64,000 nt of DNA. It comes from Janthinobacterium sp. SUN073 (lineage in GTDB: Bacteria > Pseudomonadota > Gammaproteobacteria > Burkholderiales > Burkholderiaceae_D). How positions within the stretch are numbered: position 1 is the stretch's first letter; each line of letters starts with the position of its first letter. Positions 10,137-21,043 of this stretch are shown here, piece after piece. The notes under the pieces were generated by a model. It was given only the letters and a program-made list of their open reading frames with translations. It ran no database searches and was not told the origin of the DNA. The translations under genes were made by a program, and so were the position numbers. The DNA is taken from assembly GCF_030397665.1 (NCBI RefSeq), contig NZ_JAPUBT010000010.1, forward strand, positions 171,484 through 235,483, given 5' to 3'.

Positions 10137-11246
10137 ATGTCGAAACCTCATACATCGCCCGGCCTGTGGGCCCTGGCGTGGCGCCGTTTGCGCGGCGACA
10201 AGATTGCAATGGTATCGCTGGCCGTGGTCGGCGCCTTTTTCCTGCTGGTACTGGCCTCCGCCAGCGGCCTGGTGGCGGCGAACTGGGAAGACGAAGTGGC
10301 CGTCAGCTATGCGCCGCCCACGTTTGTGGGCGCCGACAAGGATGTCGCCGCCGATGGCGCGATGCCCGTGACGGACGAGCGCAGCGCGCCCACACCCGTC
10401 AACGTGCTCGATCCGCTGGCCGACGATATCGCCGAACTGCGCGCCCAGATGGGCAGCAATCCATCGGCCGGCGTCGAGATGTACGGCGTCACCGACCCGC
10501 TGGCCGACGATTTGACGGCCTTGCGCGCCGGCATGGGCAAGGCCAAGAAATTGATCGCGCACAAGGCGGCAACGTTACCGTTCGGCGCCGACAAGTGGGG
10601 CCACGATATCGTGCAGAAAACCATCAAGGGCGGCGAAACGTCGATCGTCGTGGGCCTGGTGGCAGCCTTGCTGGCCGTGGTGCTGGGCACGCTCTTTGGT
10701 GCCGTGTCCGGCTACTTCGGCGGCATGGTCGACGACTTCTTCAACTGGTTCTACAGCATTTTTACGTCGATTCCATCGATCCTCATGATTCTCACTGTGG
10801 CGGCCGTGCTGCAGCAAAAGGGCGTGCTGACCATCGTGCTGATCCTCGGGTTGACGGGCTGGACGGGGCCGTACCGTTTGATCCGCGCCGAATACATCAA
10901 GCACAAGGCGCGCGAATACGTGATGGCGGCCGACGCCATCGGCGCCTCGCACTGGCGCAAGATGTTTTCGCACATCTTCCCCAACGTGAGCCACGTGGCG
11001 CTGGTGCAAATGTCGATTCTGGTGGTGGGCTTCATCAAGGCCGAAGTGATTTTGAGCTTCCTCGGCTTTGGCGTGCCGGTGGGCACCGTCTCGTGGGGCA
11101 GCATGCTCAACGAGGCACAAAATGAACTGATCCTGGGCAAATGGTGGCAGCTGACCGCCGCCGCCACGGCGATGGCCGTGTTGGTGACGGCGTTCTCGCT
11201 GTTTACCGATGCCTTGCGCGATGCGCTCGACCCCAAAGTGAAATAG
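10137..11246 (+). CDS. ABC transporter permease, OppC/DppC type, with enlarged periplasmic insert
   Basis: A 369-residue permease. Membrane segment 1 is at about residues 22-42; the conserved OppC string LPFGADKWGHDIV comes only near residue 147, then the permease core with EAA loop (EYVMAADAIGASHWRKMFSHI). OppC relatives usually pass from segment 1 to that string in far fewer residues; here roughly 100 residues intervene. The insert contains two related motifs, DPLADDIAELRAQMG and DPLADDLTALRAGMG, about 32 residues apart, as if duplicated. The insert should lie in the periplasm, facing the binding protein. Stop and next start are 9 bases apart, so it is co-translated with the ATPase gene. 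Confidence 0.9.
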   Translation: MSKPHTSPGLWALAWRRLRGDKIAMVSLAVVGAFFLLVLASASGLVAANWEDEVAVSYAPPTFVGADKDVAADGAMPVTDERSAPTPVNVLDPLADDIAELRAQMGSNPSAGVEMYGVTDPLADDLTALRAGMGKAKKLIAHKAATLPFGADKWGHDIVQKTIKGGETSIVVGLVAALLAVVLGTLFGAVSGYFGGMVDDFFNWFYSIFTSIPSILMILTVAAVLQQKGVLTIVLILGLTGWTGPYRLIRAEYIKHKAREYVMAADAIGASHWRKMFSHIFPNVSHVALVQMSILVVGFIKAEVILSFLGFGVPVGTVSWGSMLNEAQNELILGKWWQLTAAATAMAVLVTAFSLFTDALRDALDPKVK

Positions 11247-11255
11247 GAGTTGCTC

Positions 11256-12962
11256 ATGGACCAGAATAACCTGTTGGAAGTGCGCGACCTGCGCGTCACC
11301 TTCCGCCTGGACAAGAAGACCACGTTCGAAGCCGTCAAGGGCATCTCGTTCAACGTGCCGCGCAACAGCACCGTCGCCCTGGTGGGCGAATCGGGTAGCG
11401 GCAAGTCCGTCAGTTCACTGGCCGTGATGGGCTTGTTGCCGCCAGATAACACCATCATCGATCCTGCATCGAGCATCCATTTCGGCGGGCGCGACCTGCT
11501 GCAACTGTCGATCGCCGAGCGGCGTACCATGTGCGGCAAGGATATCTCGATGATCTTCCAGGAGCCGATGTCGTCGCTGAATCCCGTCTTCACGGTCGGC
11601 TTCCAGATCGCCGAAGTGTTGCGCCAGCACATGGGCATGAACCGCAAGCAGGCGCGCGCCCGTACCCTGGAATTGCTGGAGGAAGTGGGCATACCCGATC
11701 CAAACACCAAGATCGACGCCTACCCGAGCCAGATGTCGGGCGGCCAGCAGCAGCGCGTGATGATCGCCATGGCGATCGCCTGCGAACCGAAACTGTTGAT
11801 CGCGGACGAGCCGACGACGGCGCTCGACGTGACGATCCAGAAGCAGATCATGGACCTGATCGCGGCGCTGCAAAAGAAACATCAGATGTCCGTGCTCTTC
11901 ATTACCCACGACCTGGGCCTGGTGGGAGAGATCGCCGACCAGGTGATCGTCATGCGCCACGGCGAAGTGCGCGAGACGGGCGAAGTGCGGCAAGTGTTTG
12001 ACACCCCCAAAGACCCGTACACCAAAGCATTACTACATTGTCGGCCCTCGCTGGATGAACGGCCATGGCGCCTGCCCGTGATCGCCGATTACATGGATGG
12101 TAAGCATGAGGCAATCAAGGCCGGCCCCGGTATCGACATGAAGCAGCGCACGCGCGGCTACACGCCGGGCGATGAACCGGTGCTGGTAGTCAATAATTTA
12201 AGTAAAAGTTTTTATACGCGTGTGGGCCTGTTCGGCAAGCGCGAATTCCAGGCCGTCAAGGATGTGTCGTTCACTCTACCGCGCGGCAAGACACTGGGCG
12301 TGGTGGGCGAGTCCGGTTCCGGCAAGACGACGGTGGGCCTGACTTTATTGCGCCTGCACCAGGCAACGAGTGGCACGGCCATGTTCCACGGCAAGGACCT
12401 CATTTCCATGCCGAACAGGGAGTATTTGCCGTATAAACGCCGCATCCAGATCATCTTCCAGAATCCATACGCCTCGCTGAACCCCCGCTTTACGGTGGGG
12501 CAGATCTTGCTCGAACCGATGCGCATCCACAAGATCGGCGCGAACGACCAGGAACGCATTGCCAAGGCCTACTGGCTGCTCGACAAGGTGGGACTGCCGG
12601 AGCAGGCATTCCACCGTTATCCGCACGAGTTTTCCGGCGGCCAGCGTCAGCGCATTGCGATTGCCCGCTGCCTGACCATGCAGCCGGAAATCCTGGTGTG
12701 CGACGAATCCGTGTCGGCGCTGGACGTGTCGGTACAGGCGCAGGTACTCAACCTGTTGCAGGATTTGCAGGATGAATTCGGCTTGTCCTACATCTTCATC
12801 TCGCACGATTTGTCGGTGGTGAAATACATCGCCGACCAGGTGATGGTGATGCACAAGGGGCAGGTGGTGGAGCTGGCCGATTCGGATGAGCTGTACCGCA
12901 ATCCCGTGCATCCGTACACGCGCACCTTGTTGAGCGCTATCCCGAAGGGCGTGCAATTGTAG
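11256..12962 (+). CDS. ABC transporter ATPase, two nucleotide-binding domains in one chain (OppD-OppF fusion type)
   Basis: A 568-residue protein with two complete ATPase halves. The first has Walker A GESGSGKS (residues 44-51), signature MSGGQQQRV and Walker [13 protein letters not shown]; the second has [24 protein letters not shown] and [12 protein letters not shown]. Each half carries the C-terminal oligopeptide-type extension ([17 protein letters not shown]). It replaces separate OppD and OppF subunits and powers the transporter encoded by the three genes upstream. A TTG six bases earlier is in frame, but AGGAG sits directly against it; the ATG at 11256 has correct spacing and is chosen. 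Confidence 0.93.
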   Translation: MDQNNLLEVRDLRVTFRLDKKTTFEAVKGISFNVPRNSTVALVGESGSGKSVSSLAVMGLLPPDNTIIDPASSIHFGGRDLLQLSIAERRTMCGKDISMIFQEPMSSLNPVFTVGFQIAEVLRQHMGMNRKQARARTLELLEEVGIPDPNTKIDAYPSQMSGGQQQRVMIAMAIACEPKLLIADEPTTALDVTIQKQIMDLIAALQKKHQMSVLFITHDLGLVGEIADQVIVMRHGEVRETGEVRQVFDTPKDPYTKALLHCRPSLDERPWRLPVIADYMDGKHEAIKAGPGIDMKQRTRGYTPGDEPVLVVNNLSKSFYTRVGLFGKREFQAVKDVSFTLPRGKTLGVVGESGSGKTTVGLTLLRLHQATSGTAMFHGKDLISMPNREYLPYKRRIQIIFQNPYASLNPRFTVGQILLEPMRIHKIGANDQERIAKAYWLLDKVGLPEQAFHRYPHEFSGGQRQRIAIARCLTMQPEILVCDESVSALDVSVQAQVLNLLQDLQDEFGLSYIFISHDLSVVKYIADQVMVMHKGQVVELADSDELYRNPVHPYTRTLLSAIPKGVQL

Positions 12963-12989
12963 GGGGATTTTTACGGTAAGATAGCGGCC

Positions 12990-13952
12990 ATGCCCAACCT
13001 CATTTACCTGCTCGAACATTACGGTGTCCTGATTGTCTTTGGCATCGTGCTGGTGGAGCAGCTCGGCTTGCCGATTCCCGCCTTTCCCATCCTCGTGGTG
13101 GCGGGGGCGCTGGCCGTCGATGGCGACATGAATGGGGCTCTGGTGCTGGCTGCCGCCTTGGGTGCCTGCCTGATCAGCGACTTCACGTGGTTCCGCGCGG
13201 GCCGCCATTTCGGCAAGCGCATCCTGCGGCTGCTGTGCCGCATCTCGCTGTCGCCCGATTACTGTGTCAGCCAGACGGAAGATAAATTCAAGCGCTGGGG
13301 GCCGAAAGCCCTGATCGTCTCCAAGTTCGTGCCGGGATTTAATACCGTGGCCGCGCCCATGTCGGGCGCGCTGGGTACGCCGCCGGGCCTGTTCTTCCTG
13401 TACGCGGGCCTGGGCGCCTTGCTGTGGAGCGGCACCGGCATCGTCGTCGGCGTGATTTTCCATGCCAGCGTGCAGCAGGTGCTCGACTTGCTCAGCACCA
13501 TGGGCAGCACCGCCTTGCTGATGCTGGCCACCTTGCTGGGCTTGTTCCTGCTGTACAAATTCCTCGAGCGCCGGCGTTTCCGCCAGGCCTTGCAGATCGA
13601 GCGCATCGGCATCGATGAATTGCTCGAACTCATAGAGCAGGGCGAAGAGCCGCTGATGGTCGACGCGCGCAGTGCCACGGCGCAAGCGCTGGAACCGGCC
13701 GTGCCGGGCGCCTTGTTCTTCAATGGCAAGGAGCCCGTGCCCGCCATGATCGCCATGGACAAGGACCGCCACATCATCGTGTATTGCAGCTGTCCCAACG
13801 ACGTGACGGCCGCGCAAGTGGCCAAGCTGTTGCACCAGCACGGCTTTCACCGGGCCAAGCCCCTGCATGGCGGCCTCGATGCGTGGAACGCCGCCTACCG
13901 CTCGGACCAGCCGGCGCCCGCCAGCCTGCTGGGCGAAGGCATGCCCTCCTGA
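12990..13952 (+). CDS. DedA/SNARE-associated membrane protein fused to a rhodanese domain
   Basis: A 320-residue protein. Residues 1-190 form a DedA-family (VTT) domain with the expected motifs GLPIPAFPILVVAGALA, FTWFRAGRHFGKR and KFVPGFNTVAAPMSG plus several membrane helices; DedA proteins are linked to lipid-carrier flipping and membrane homeostasis. After a membrane segment near residue 175 and a basic stretch, residues about 210-305 form a rhodanese-like domain with the loop CSCPND (Cys266, Cys268), so the candidate active-site cysteine is present. The rhodanese should face the cytoplasm if the tail is cytoplasmic. It follows the ABC operon by 27 bases but is not obviously related to it. 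Confidence 0.85.
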   Translation: MPNLIYLLEHYGVLIVFGIVLVEQLGLPIPAFPILVVAGALAVDGDMNGALVLAAALGACLISDFTWFRAGRHFGKRILRLLCRISLSPDYCVSQTEDKFKRWGPKALIVSKFVPGFNTVAAPMSGALGTPPGLFFLYAGLGALLWSGTGIVVGVIFHASVQQVLDLLSTMGSTALLMLATLLGLFLLYKFLERRRFRQALQIERIGIDELLELIEQGEEPLMVDARSATAQALEPAVPGALFFNGKEPVPAMIAMDKDRHIIVYCSCPNDVTAAQVAKLLHQHGFHRAKPLHGGLDAWNAAYRSDQPAPASLLGEGMPS

Positions 13953-14274
13953 TCAGTAAAAACTGGTAGTAATAATACGAAAACACCGTCGCCGGGCCAC
14001 CGGGACGGCAGCGCCACGCCTGCGCCGTTCCATACAAAGCGCCTTTGCGCAAACTGCGGCATACTCTCCGTGAAGGGCGACTCCTGCTGCTGTGCAGCAT
14101 GCTTTTCGTGCGCTTGCCGAGTGCAAGTACTTACTATAAACCATTGTTTTTGAGTAATTTCTGCCCTGCCTGTTGCATTTGGAGTGGAACTACCAATAAA
14201 GGCTGGTTTTGATGTACTTAAACTACAAACTTTGCTTGCCTCCGGGCGCATTCATCCTTTAAGCTTGGCGTCCC
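13953..14274. other. Intergenic region before glucokinase
   Basis: About 320 bases with no credible gene on either strand. The left part is GC-rich; the right part (14140-14230) is AT-rich and holds the HexR-like palindrome, so it probably carries the glk promoter. I could not assign clear -35 and -10 boxes. Confidence 0.4.
14213..14227. promoter_or_regulatory. Candidate HexR-like operator upstream of glk
   Basis: TGTACTTAAACTACA resembles the reported HexR consensus (TGTAATTAAATTACA) at most positions and is an imperfect palindrome. HexR (RpiR family) controls glucokinase and Entner-Doudoroff genes in many Proteobacteria, so the location 60-90 bases before glk makes sense. Assignment is by motif and context only. 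Confidence 0.35.
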
Positions 14275-14301
14275 ATGCGTCCCACTTCATCATTTAAAAT
14301 C

Positions 14302-15321
14302 ATGAGCGCTTCGTCTTCTCCCGTACTGCCGACTTCCGCCTTTGCCGATGGACCGCGCCTGCTGGCCGACGTGGGTGGCACCAATGCCCGTTTCGCCCTG
14401 GAAGTGGCCGCCGGCCACATCACCCTGGTGGAAGTGCTGCCCTGTGCCGATTACCCGAGCCTGTCCGCCGCCCTGCAAGCCTACCTGGCCCTGCCGCACA
14501 TCGCCGCCGCCGGCGGGCAAGCCGTGCGCCATGCCGTGATCGCCATCGCCAACCCGGTCGACGGCGATTTCCTCAGCATGACGAACCACCACTGGTCGTT
14601 CTCGATCCGCGCCATGCGCGAAGAGTGCGGTTTCACGACCCTGGACGTGGTCAATGATTTCACGGCCCTGGCGCGTTCCTTGCCGCAACTGTCGAGCGAG
14701 CAAAAGCACCAGGTGGGCGCGGGCACGGCCCGTCCGAACACGGCCATCGGCCTGATCGGCGCCGGCACGGGCCTGGGCGTGTCGGGCCTGATTCCCTCGC
14801 ACGGCGGCTGGATCGCCCTGCAAAGCGAAGGCGGCCACGTCAGCTTTGCGCCGTTCAATGAAGTGGAAGTGAGCATCCTGCAATTTGCCTGGCGCGAATA
14901 CGAACACGTCTCGGCCGAGCGCCTGATTTCCGGCGATGGCCTGGAACTGATCTACCGCGCCCTGGCCGACCGCGCGGGCGTGCCGGCGGAAGCCTTGCCG
15001 GCGGCGGAAATCACGCGCCGCGCGCTGGCCGGCGAATCCCAGCTGTGCGACGACGTCATCGAAGCATTCTGCTGCATGCTGGGCACGGTGGCGGGCAACG
15101 TCGCCGTCACCTTGGGCGCGCTCGGCGGTATTTATATCGGCGGCGGCATCGTGCCGCGCCTGGGGCCGCGCTTCGACCGTTCCGGTTTCCGCGCCCGCTT
15201 CGAGCGCAAGGGCCGCTTTGCCAATTATGTCTCGCAAGTGCCGACCTTCGTCATCACGGCGCAGTACCCAGCTTTCTTGGGTGCATCGGCCATTCTCTCG
15301 GAGAAACTCGCCTCCCTGTGA
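14302..15321 (+). CDS. glk: Glucokinase
   Basis: Bacterial ROK-unrelated glucokinase (GlkA type), 339 residues from this start, which phosphorylates glucose with ATP to glucose 6-phosphate. The phosphate-1 motif [15 protein letters not shown] is near residue 22; further family strings are [34 protein letters not shown] and the ATP-site region [14 protein letters not shown], with [10 protein letters not shown] downstream. An in-frame ATG at 14275 would add nine residues; neither start has a clear ribosome-binding site, so the start is uncertain. Strong hairpin terminator 31 bases after the stop; gene appears monocistronic. Confidence 0.93.
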   Translation: MSASSSPVLPTSAFADGPRLLADVGGTNARFALEVAAGHITLVEVLPCADYPSLSAALQAYLALPHIAAAGGQAVRHAVIAIANPVDGDFLSMTNHHWSFSIRAMREECGFTTLDVVNDFTALARSLPQLSSEQKHQVGAGTARPNTAIGLIGAGTGLGVSGLIPSHGGWIALQSEGGHVSFAPFNEVEVSILQFAWREYEHVSAERLISGDGLELIYRALADRAGVPAEALPAAEITRRALAGESQLCDDVIEAFCCMLGTVAGNVAVTLGALGGIYIGGGIVPRLGPRFDRSGFRARFERKGRFANYVSQVPTFVITAQYPAFLGASAILSEKLASL

Positions 15322-15352
15322 TGCGGGCAGTGGGCGATGTGTCGCGCCAGGG

Positions 15353-15384
15353 CCGGGTAAAACGCGTGTTTTGCCCGGTTTTGC
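15353..15384 (+). terminator. Intrinsic terminator after glk
   Basis: Perfect 11-base arms CCGGGTAAAAC and GTTTTGCCCGG around a GCGT loop, followed by TTTTGCGCTTTT. Confidence 0.85.
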
Positions 15385-15730
15385 GCTTTTCCGCTTTTTA
15401 TCAGGTACAATTGGCATCGTTGGATGAAACGACGACTGTCGCTCTCCTGTCTGGCTGAATTTTCGCCACGGGAATAGCACGGGAATAGCAGCAGCTCCGG
15501 AGTTCGTTTCATTGCTGGTTATTTAAGGCCAGCACCATGGATGGCAGGACTTTCACTGCATCCGCTTTAATCCCGCTTTGCGCGCATCGGCCAAGGCGTC
15601 GGAAAAACAGCCTCAACTTGTAACCCAGCACGGCGTCATCATCGATGTCTGCCATCTGTTACGTTGAAATGAACGTTTTTGATTTCTTTCTCTGCCTACG
15701 AATTGCAATACACATCCGCACAGAATTGCT
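15385..15730. other. Intergenic region before scpB
   Basis: About 345 bases without a supportable gene. It holds a tandem 11-base repeat (CACGGGAATAG at 15467-15477 and 15478-15488) and a weak hairpin with GCTGG/CCAGC arms at 15514-15533. It probably contains the scpB promoter and a long leader; I see no convincing RNA gene. Confidence 0.35.
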
Positions 15731-16525
15731 ATGAATACAATTGAGGCTAAAAAAGTCCTCGAAACCGCGTTGCTGTGCGCTCGTGAATCGCTGACGATCC
15801 ACAGCCTGAAAAAGCTGTTCGTCGATGCGGACGAGAATGGTCGCGTGCGTGGCGTCGGCGTCGGCGCCGACACGATCAAGCAATTGCTGGAAGAATTGCG
15901 GCAGGAGTGGGAGGGGCGCGGCATCGAGATCGTCAGTCTGGCTTCGGGCTGGCGCTTTCAAAGCCGCCCGGAAATGAAGATGTATCTTGACCGCATGACG
16001 CCCGAGCGGCCGCCCAAGTATTCGCGGGCGACCCTGGAAACCCTGGCCATCATCGCCTACCGCCAGCCGGTGACGCGCGGCGATATCGAGGAAATCCGCG
16101 GCGTTGCCGTCAATTCGCAGACGATCAAGATGCTGGAAGACCGTGGCTGGGTCGATGCCATCGGTTACCGCGACGTGGTGGGACGGCCGGCCTTGCTGGC
16201 CACCACCAAGCAGTTTTTGGATGACCTGGGTTTGCATTCGCTGTCCCAGCTGCCGCCTTTGCAGCAAATCAGTGACATGCAGGGCAATGGGCTCGAAGCC
16301 CTGGAAGCGGCCCTGCAAGAAAATTTTGACAAGGCAAGCAACGAGCTTGCCCCCCAGCTTGGTGCAGGTAGCAATACGGCTGTGACAGATGTAGATGTGA
16401 CAGCAAGCCTTGATGCCGGCCCCGATGCTTCGCCCACGGACGAAGCCTACACTCACGACCCTGCGCCAGAACTAACGGTTGACGCTGCGCCAGGTCAGCA
16501 CAGCCAAGAAACGAAGAATGAATAA
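15731..16525 (+). CDS. scpB: Segregation and condensation protein ScpB
   Basis: A 264-residue kleisin-partner protein of the SMC-ScpAB condensin, needed for chromosome compaction and segregation. The two winged-helix domains are recognisable ([20 protein letters not shown] at the N-terminus; [20 protein letters not shown] with [15 protein letters not shown] at about residues 97-130, the most conserved string). The last 70 residues are a low-complexity acidic tail beyond the usual family end. No scpA lies upstream in the window. The stop overlaps the next start (16518) by 8 bases, so the pseudouridine synthase is probably co-translated. Confidence 0.93.
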   Translation: MNTIEAKKVLETALLCARESLTIHSLKKLFVDADENGRVRGVGVGADTIKQLLEELRQEWEGRGIEIVSLASGWRFQSRPEMKMYLDRMTPERPPKYSRATLETLAIIAYRQPVTRGDIEEIRGVAVNSQTIKMLEDRGWVDAIGYRDVVGRPALLATTKQFLDDLGLHSLSQLPPLQQISDMQGNGLEALEAALQENFDKASNELAPQLGAGSNTAVTDVDVTASLDAGPDASPTDEAYTHDPAPELTVDAAPGQHSQETKNE

Positions 16526-18605
16526 TCCGAACACACCCGAGACAGTAATCGCCAGCGACGAAGCCATCGTTGCCAAGCCCAAGCGCCGCACCAAGGCCCA
16601 GATCGAAGCTGATACGGCCGCTGCTGCCGTTACCGGCGACGCCGTCGCGGCCAAGCCGAAGCGCCGCACCAAAGCCGACGTGGCCGCCGACGCGCCTGTC
16701 ACCGCCGCTGCGGAAACTGAAGCTGCGCCAGCCGTCAAGAAAACCCGCGCCAAGCCGGCCCTGAAAGCCGTCGCCGATGCCGCCGAAGCCGCTGCCGAGG
16801 CGGTTGCCGCCCCGGCGCCGCGTCCGCCGCGCGCCCGCGCCGCCGCCAAGGCCGCTGCCGCCGAGGCGGAAGCCGCGCCGGAAGCCGTCGCTGACAAGCC
16901 TGCCGAAGCACGCCCAACCCGTGGTCCGCGCCAGATGCGTGGCGTGCAGGCGGAACGCGCACTGCGTCAGCCGCCGCGCGCGGAAGCGCCGCAGGCGGCC
17001 GAAGCCGTTGCGGCAGTGCCTGCCGCCGAGCAAGCCGCCGCGCCTGTCGCCGATGTGTTCGATGCCGAAGGCAACCTCGTTTCCGGTCCGCGCCTGCCGC
17101 GCGGTCCGCGCAACGACGTGCCGGGCGCCGGCAAGAATGCCGGCAAGAGCCGCAAGAAGGGCAAGGGCCGCCAGGCTGCGCCAGGTAAACTCAGCGACGC
17201 TGATGCTGTCTTCTCGTTTGTCACCTCCGACGCGTTCGACAGCGAAGAAGGCGGCGCGGGCCGCGTGCAGAAAGTGGCCGTGCGCCGCGATCTGACGTCC
17301 GACGACGACGCGCCGAAGCTGCACAAGGTGCTGGCCGAAGCCGGTCTCGGTTCGCGCCGCGACATGGAAGACCTGATCGTGTCGGGCCGCGTGTCCGTGA
17401 ATGGCGAGCCGGCCCACATTGGCCAGCGCATCCTGCCAAGCGACCACGTGCGCATCAATGGCAAGTTGATTCAGCGCCGCGTCAGCAAGAAGCCGCCAAG
17501 AGTGCTGGTGTACCACAAGCCGGCCGGCGAAATCGTCAGCCACAACGACCCGGACGGCCGTCCATCCGTGTTTGATCGCCTGCCGACCATGAAAGCGGGC
17601 AAATGGCTGGCCGTTGGCCGCCTCGACTTCAACACGGAAGGCTTGCTGCTGTTCACTACCTCCGGTGACCTGGCCAACCGCCTGATGCACCCGCGCTACG
17701 GCATCGACCGCGAGTACGCCGTGCGTACCCTGGGCGAGCTGGAAGAGGGCATGCGCCAGAAGCTGCTGGCCGGCGTCGAGCTGGAAGACGGCCTGGCGCA
17801 ATTTTCGAAGATCGCCGATGGCGGCGGCGAAGGCATCAACAAGTGGTACCGCGTGGTGATCGGCGAAGGCCGTAACCGCGAAGTGCGCCGCATGTTCGAA
17901 GCGATCGGCCTGACCGTTTCGCGCCTGATTCGTACCCGTTACGGCGCCATGACCCTGCCAAGCGGCTTGAAGCGCGGTCGTTGGGAAGAGATGGAAGAAA
18001 ATACCGTACGCGATCTGTTGACCGCCTACGGCATCGAAAAGAAAATGCCGGCATCGGGCGACCCCCGTGCCGCTGGTGCCGCCAAGGGCCGCGAAGCGCG
18101 CAAGGTCGAACGCAAGGACCGCGATGATGAGCCGAATGGCAACCGCATCGATGTCAGCAACCGCAACGCCGATCCTTTCCCGGTCGCGCCGCGCCGTGGT
18201 CAGCCGCAAGGCCAGTTTGCCCGTCCGCAAGGCCAGGGTCGCCCAGGCGGCGCCGGCCGTCCTGGCGATGCGCGTGGTCCTGGCCGTGGCCAGCCGCAAG
18301 GTCCGTTCCAGGGTGGCCAGCAGCGCTCGTCGGCATCCTTCGAAGGTGCGCCGCAAGGCCAGGGGCGTCCGCCGCGTGCGGCAGGCCAGGGGCAGGGGCG
18401 TCCTGCCGGTGGTGAGGGTCGCGCGCCGCAGCGCGGTCCGCGTCAGCCCGATCCGCTGCAAACGACCTTCGGCTTTGCCAACACGGGTCCGCGCCGCAAT
18501 GCGGGCGGTGCTGCAGGTGGTCAGGCGCGTTCCGGTGGCCAGCCGCGTGGCGGCATGGACCGTGGCGGCATGGATGGCATGCCGCGCCGTCGCAGCAAAG
18601 GTTAA
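16518..18605 (+). CDS. rluB: 23S rRNA pseudouridine synthase RluB with long disordered tails
   Basis: A 695-residue RluB/RsuA-family enzyme expected to make pseudouridine in 23S rRNA helix 90 region (position 2605 in E. coli). The S4 RNA-binding domain begins at [20 protein letters not shown] and the catalytic motif [19 protein letters not shown] carries the active-site Asp. The E. coli enzyme is about 290 residues; here about 260 N-terminal residues are Ala/Pro/Lys-rich with repeated KPKRRTK blocks, and the last about 190 are Gly/Arg/Gln-rich. An ORF start at 16479 exists, but 16518 ([10 protein letters not shown]) is chosen because it lies at the scpB stop, a common coupled arrangement. Confidence 0.88.
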   Translation: MNNPNTPETVIASDEAIVAKPKRRTKAQIEADTAAAAVTGDAVAAKPKRRTKADVAADAPVTAAAETEAAPAVKKTRAKPALKAVADAAEAAAEAVAAPAPRPPRARAAAKAAAAEAEAAPEAVADKPAEARPTRGPRQMRGVQAERALRQPPRAEAPQAAEAVAAVPAAEQAAAPVADVFDAEGNLVSGPRLPRGPRNDVPGAGKNAGKSRKKGKGRQAAPGKLSDADAVFSFVTSDAFDSEEGGAGRVQKVAVRRDLTSDDDAPKLHKVLAEAGLGSRRDMEDLIVSGRVSVNGEPAHIGQRILPSDHVRINGKLIQRRVSKKPPRVLVYHKPAGEIVSHNDPDGRPSVFDRLPTMKAGKWLAVGRLDFNTEGLLLFTTSGDLANRLMHPRYGIDREYAVRTLGELEEGMRQKLLAGVELEDGLAQFSKIADGGGEGINKWYRVVIGEGRNREVRRMFEAIGLTVSRLIRTRYGAMTLPSGLKRGRWEEMEENTVRDLLTAYGIEKKMPASGDPRAAGAAKGREARKVERKDRDDEPNGNRIDVSNRNADPFPVAPRRGQPQGQFARPQGQGRPGGAGRPGDARGPGRGQPQGPFQGGQQRSSASFEGAPQGQGRPPRAAGQGQGRPAGGEGRAPQRGPRQPDPLQTTFGFANTGPRRNAGGAAGGQARSGGQPRGGMDRGGMDGMPRRRSKG

Positions 18606-18696
18606 ATCAGGGGATTTCTTCTTGCTCGCCCGATAATTAGCCCCGGGCGCGCGCTCTTGTAACTGTTGTAAGCCGGGCCGCTCCTTGTGTGCGGCA

Positions 18697-18725
18697 TTGC
18701 GGCGAAGTTAATAAGAGGTTATAAT
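18697..18725 (+). promoter_or_regulatory. Promoter of the rimP-nusA-infB operon
   Basis: TTGCGG (18697-18702) and a perfect TATAAT (18720-18725) with a 17-base spacer, about 220 bases before rimP. This is the best sigma-70 match in the host part of the window. Confidence 0.7.
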
Positions 18726-18731
18726 CTGCAG

Positions 18732-18823
18732 CCTAATAAAAGTTCTCCGCAGGGTTGTTTGGCGGGGAGTGCTTATCTGGTTGGGGAAATACAGGAAGAT
18801 GGGCAGATGCCCATTTTTTTTTT
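18732..18823 (+). ncRNA. Candidate leader RNA/attenuator (or small RNA) ahead of rimP
   Basis: From the predicted transcription start to a strong intrinsic terminator is about 92 bases. Inside are a CTCCGC/GCGGGGAG hairpin (about 18752-18778) and then the terminator. Either most transcripts end here, giving a small RNA, or termination is regulated before rimP-nusA. Promoter and terminator are seen directly; function is inferred. The 18606-18946 gap has no credible protein gene. Confidence 0.45.
18799..18823 (+). terminator. Intrinsic terminator inside the rimP leader
   Basis: ATGGGC-AGAT-GCCCAT stem-loop followed by ten T. It lies 123 bases before the rimP start, downstream of the operon promoter, so it must be read through or controlled. 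Confidence 0.75.
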
Positions 18824-18946
18824 GTTGAACCGTTTGTCATGGCTCCGCAAGGGGCCATATATGACTTGAATGCGTGTTTTTGCATGTTGTCGGCGCTCAA
18901 TGCGGCGCTGTCATGCCGAAAACGGGCCTTATTTCTGGAGAATTTC

Positions 18947-20997
<2,051 letters not shown>

Positions 20998-21043
20998 TTT
21001 GAGTATCTTTATCATCTCCGCGACACATAGAAAAGAGGACTGA

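Noticed and set aside
18687..18869. 60-residue ORF in the rimP leader
   Set aside because: It runs through the terminator T-run (giving FFLL) and has no ribosome-binding site; the RNA structure explains the region better.
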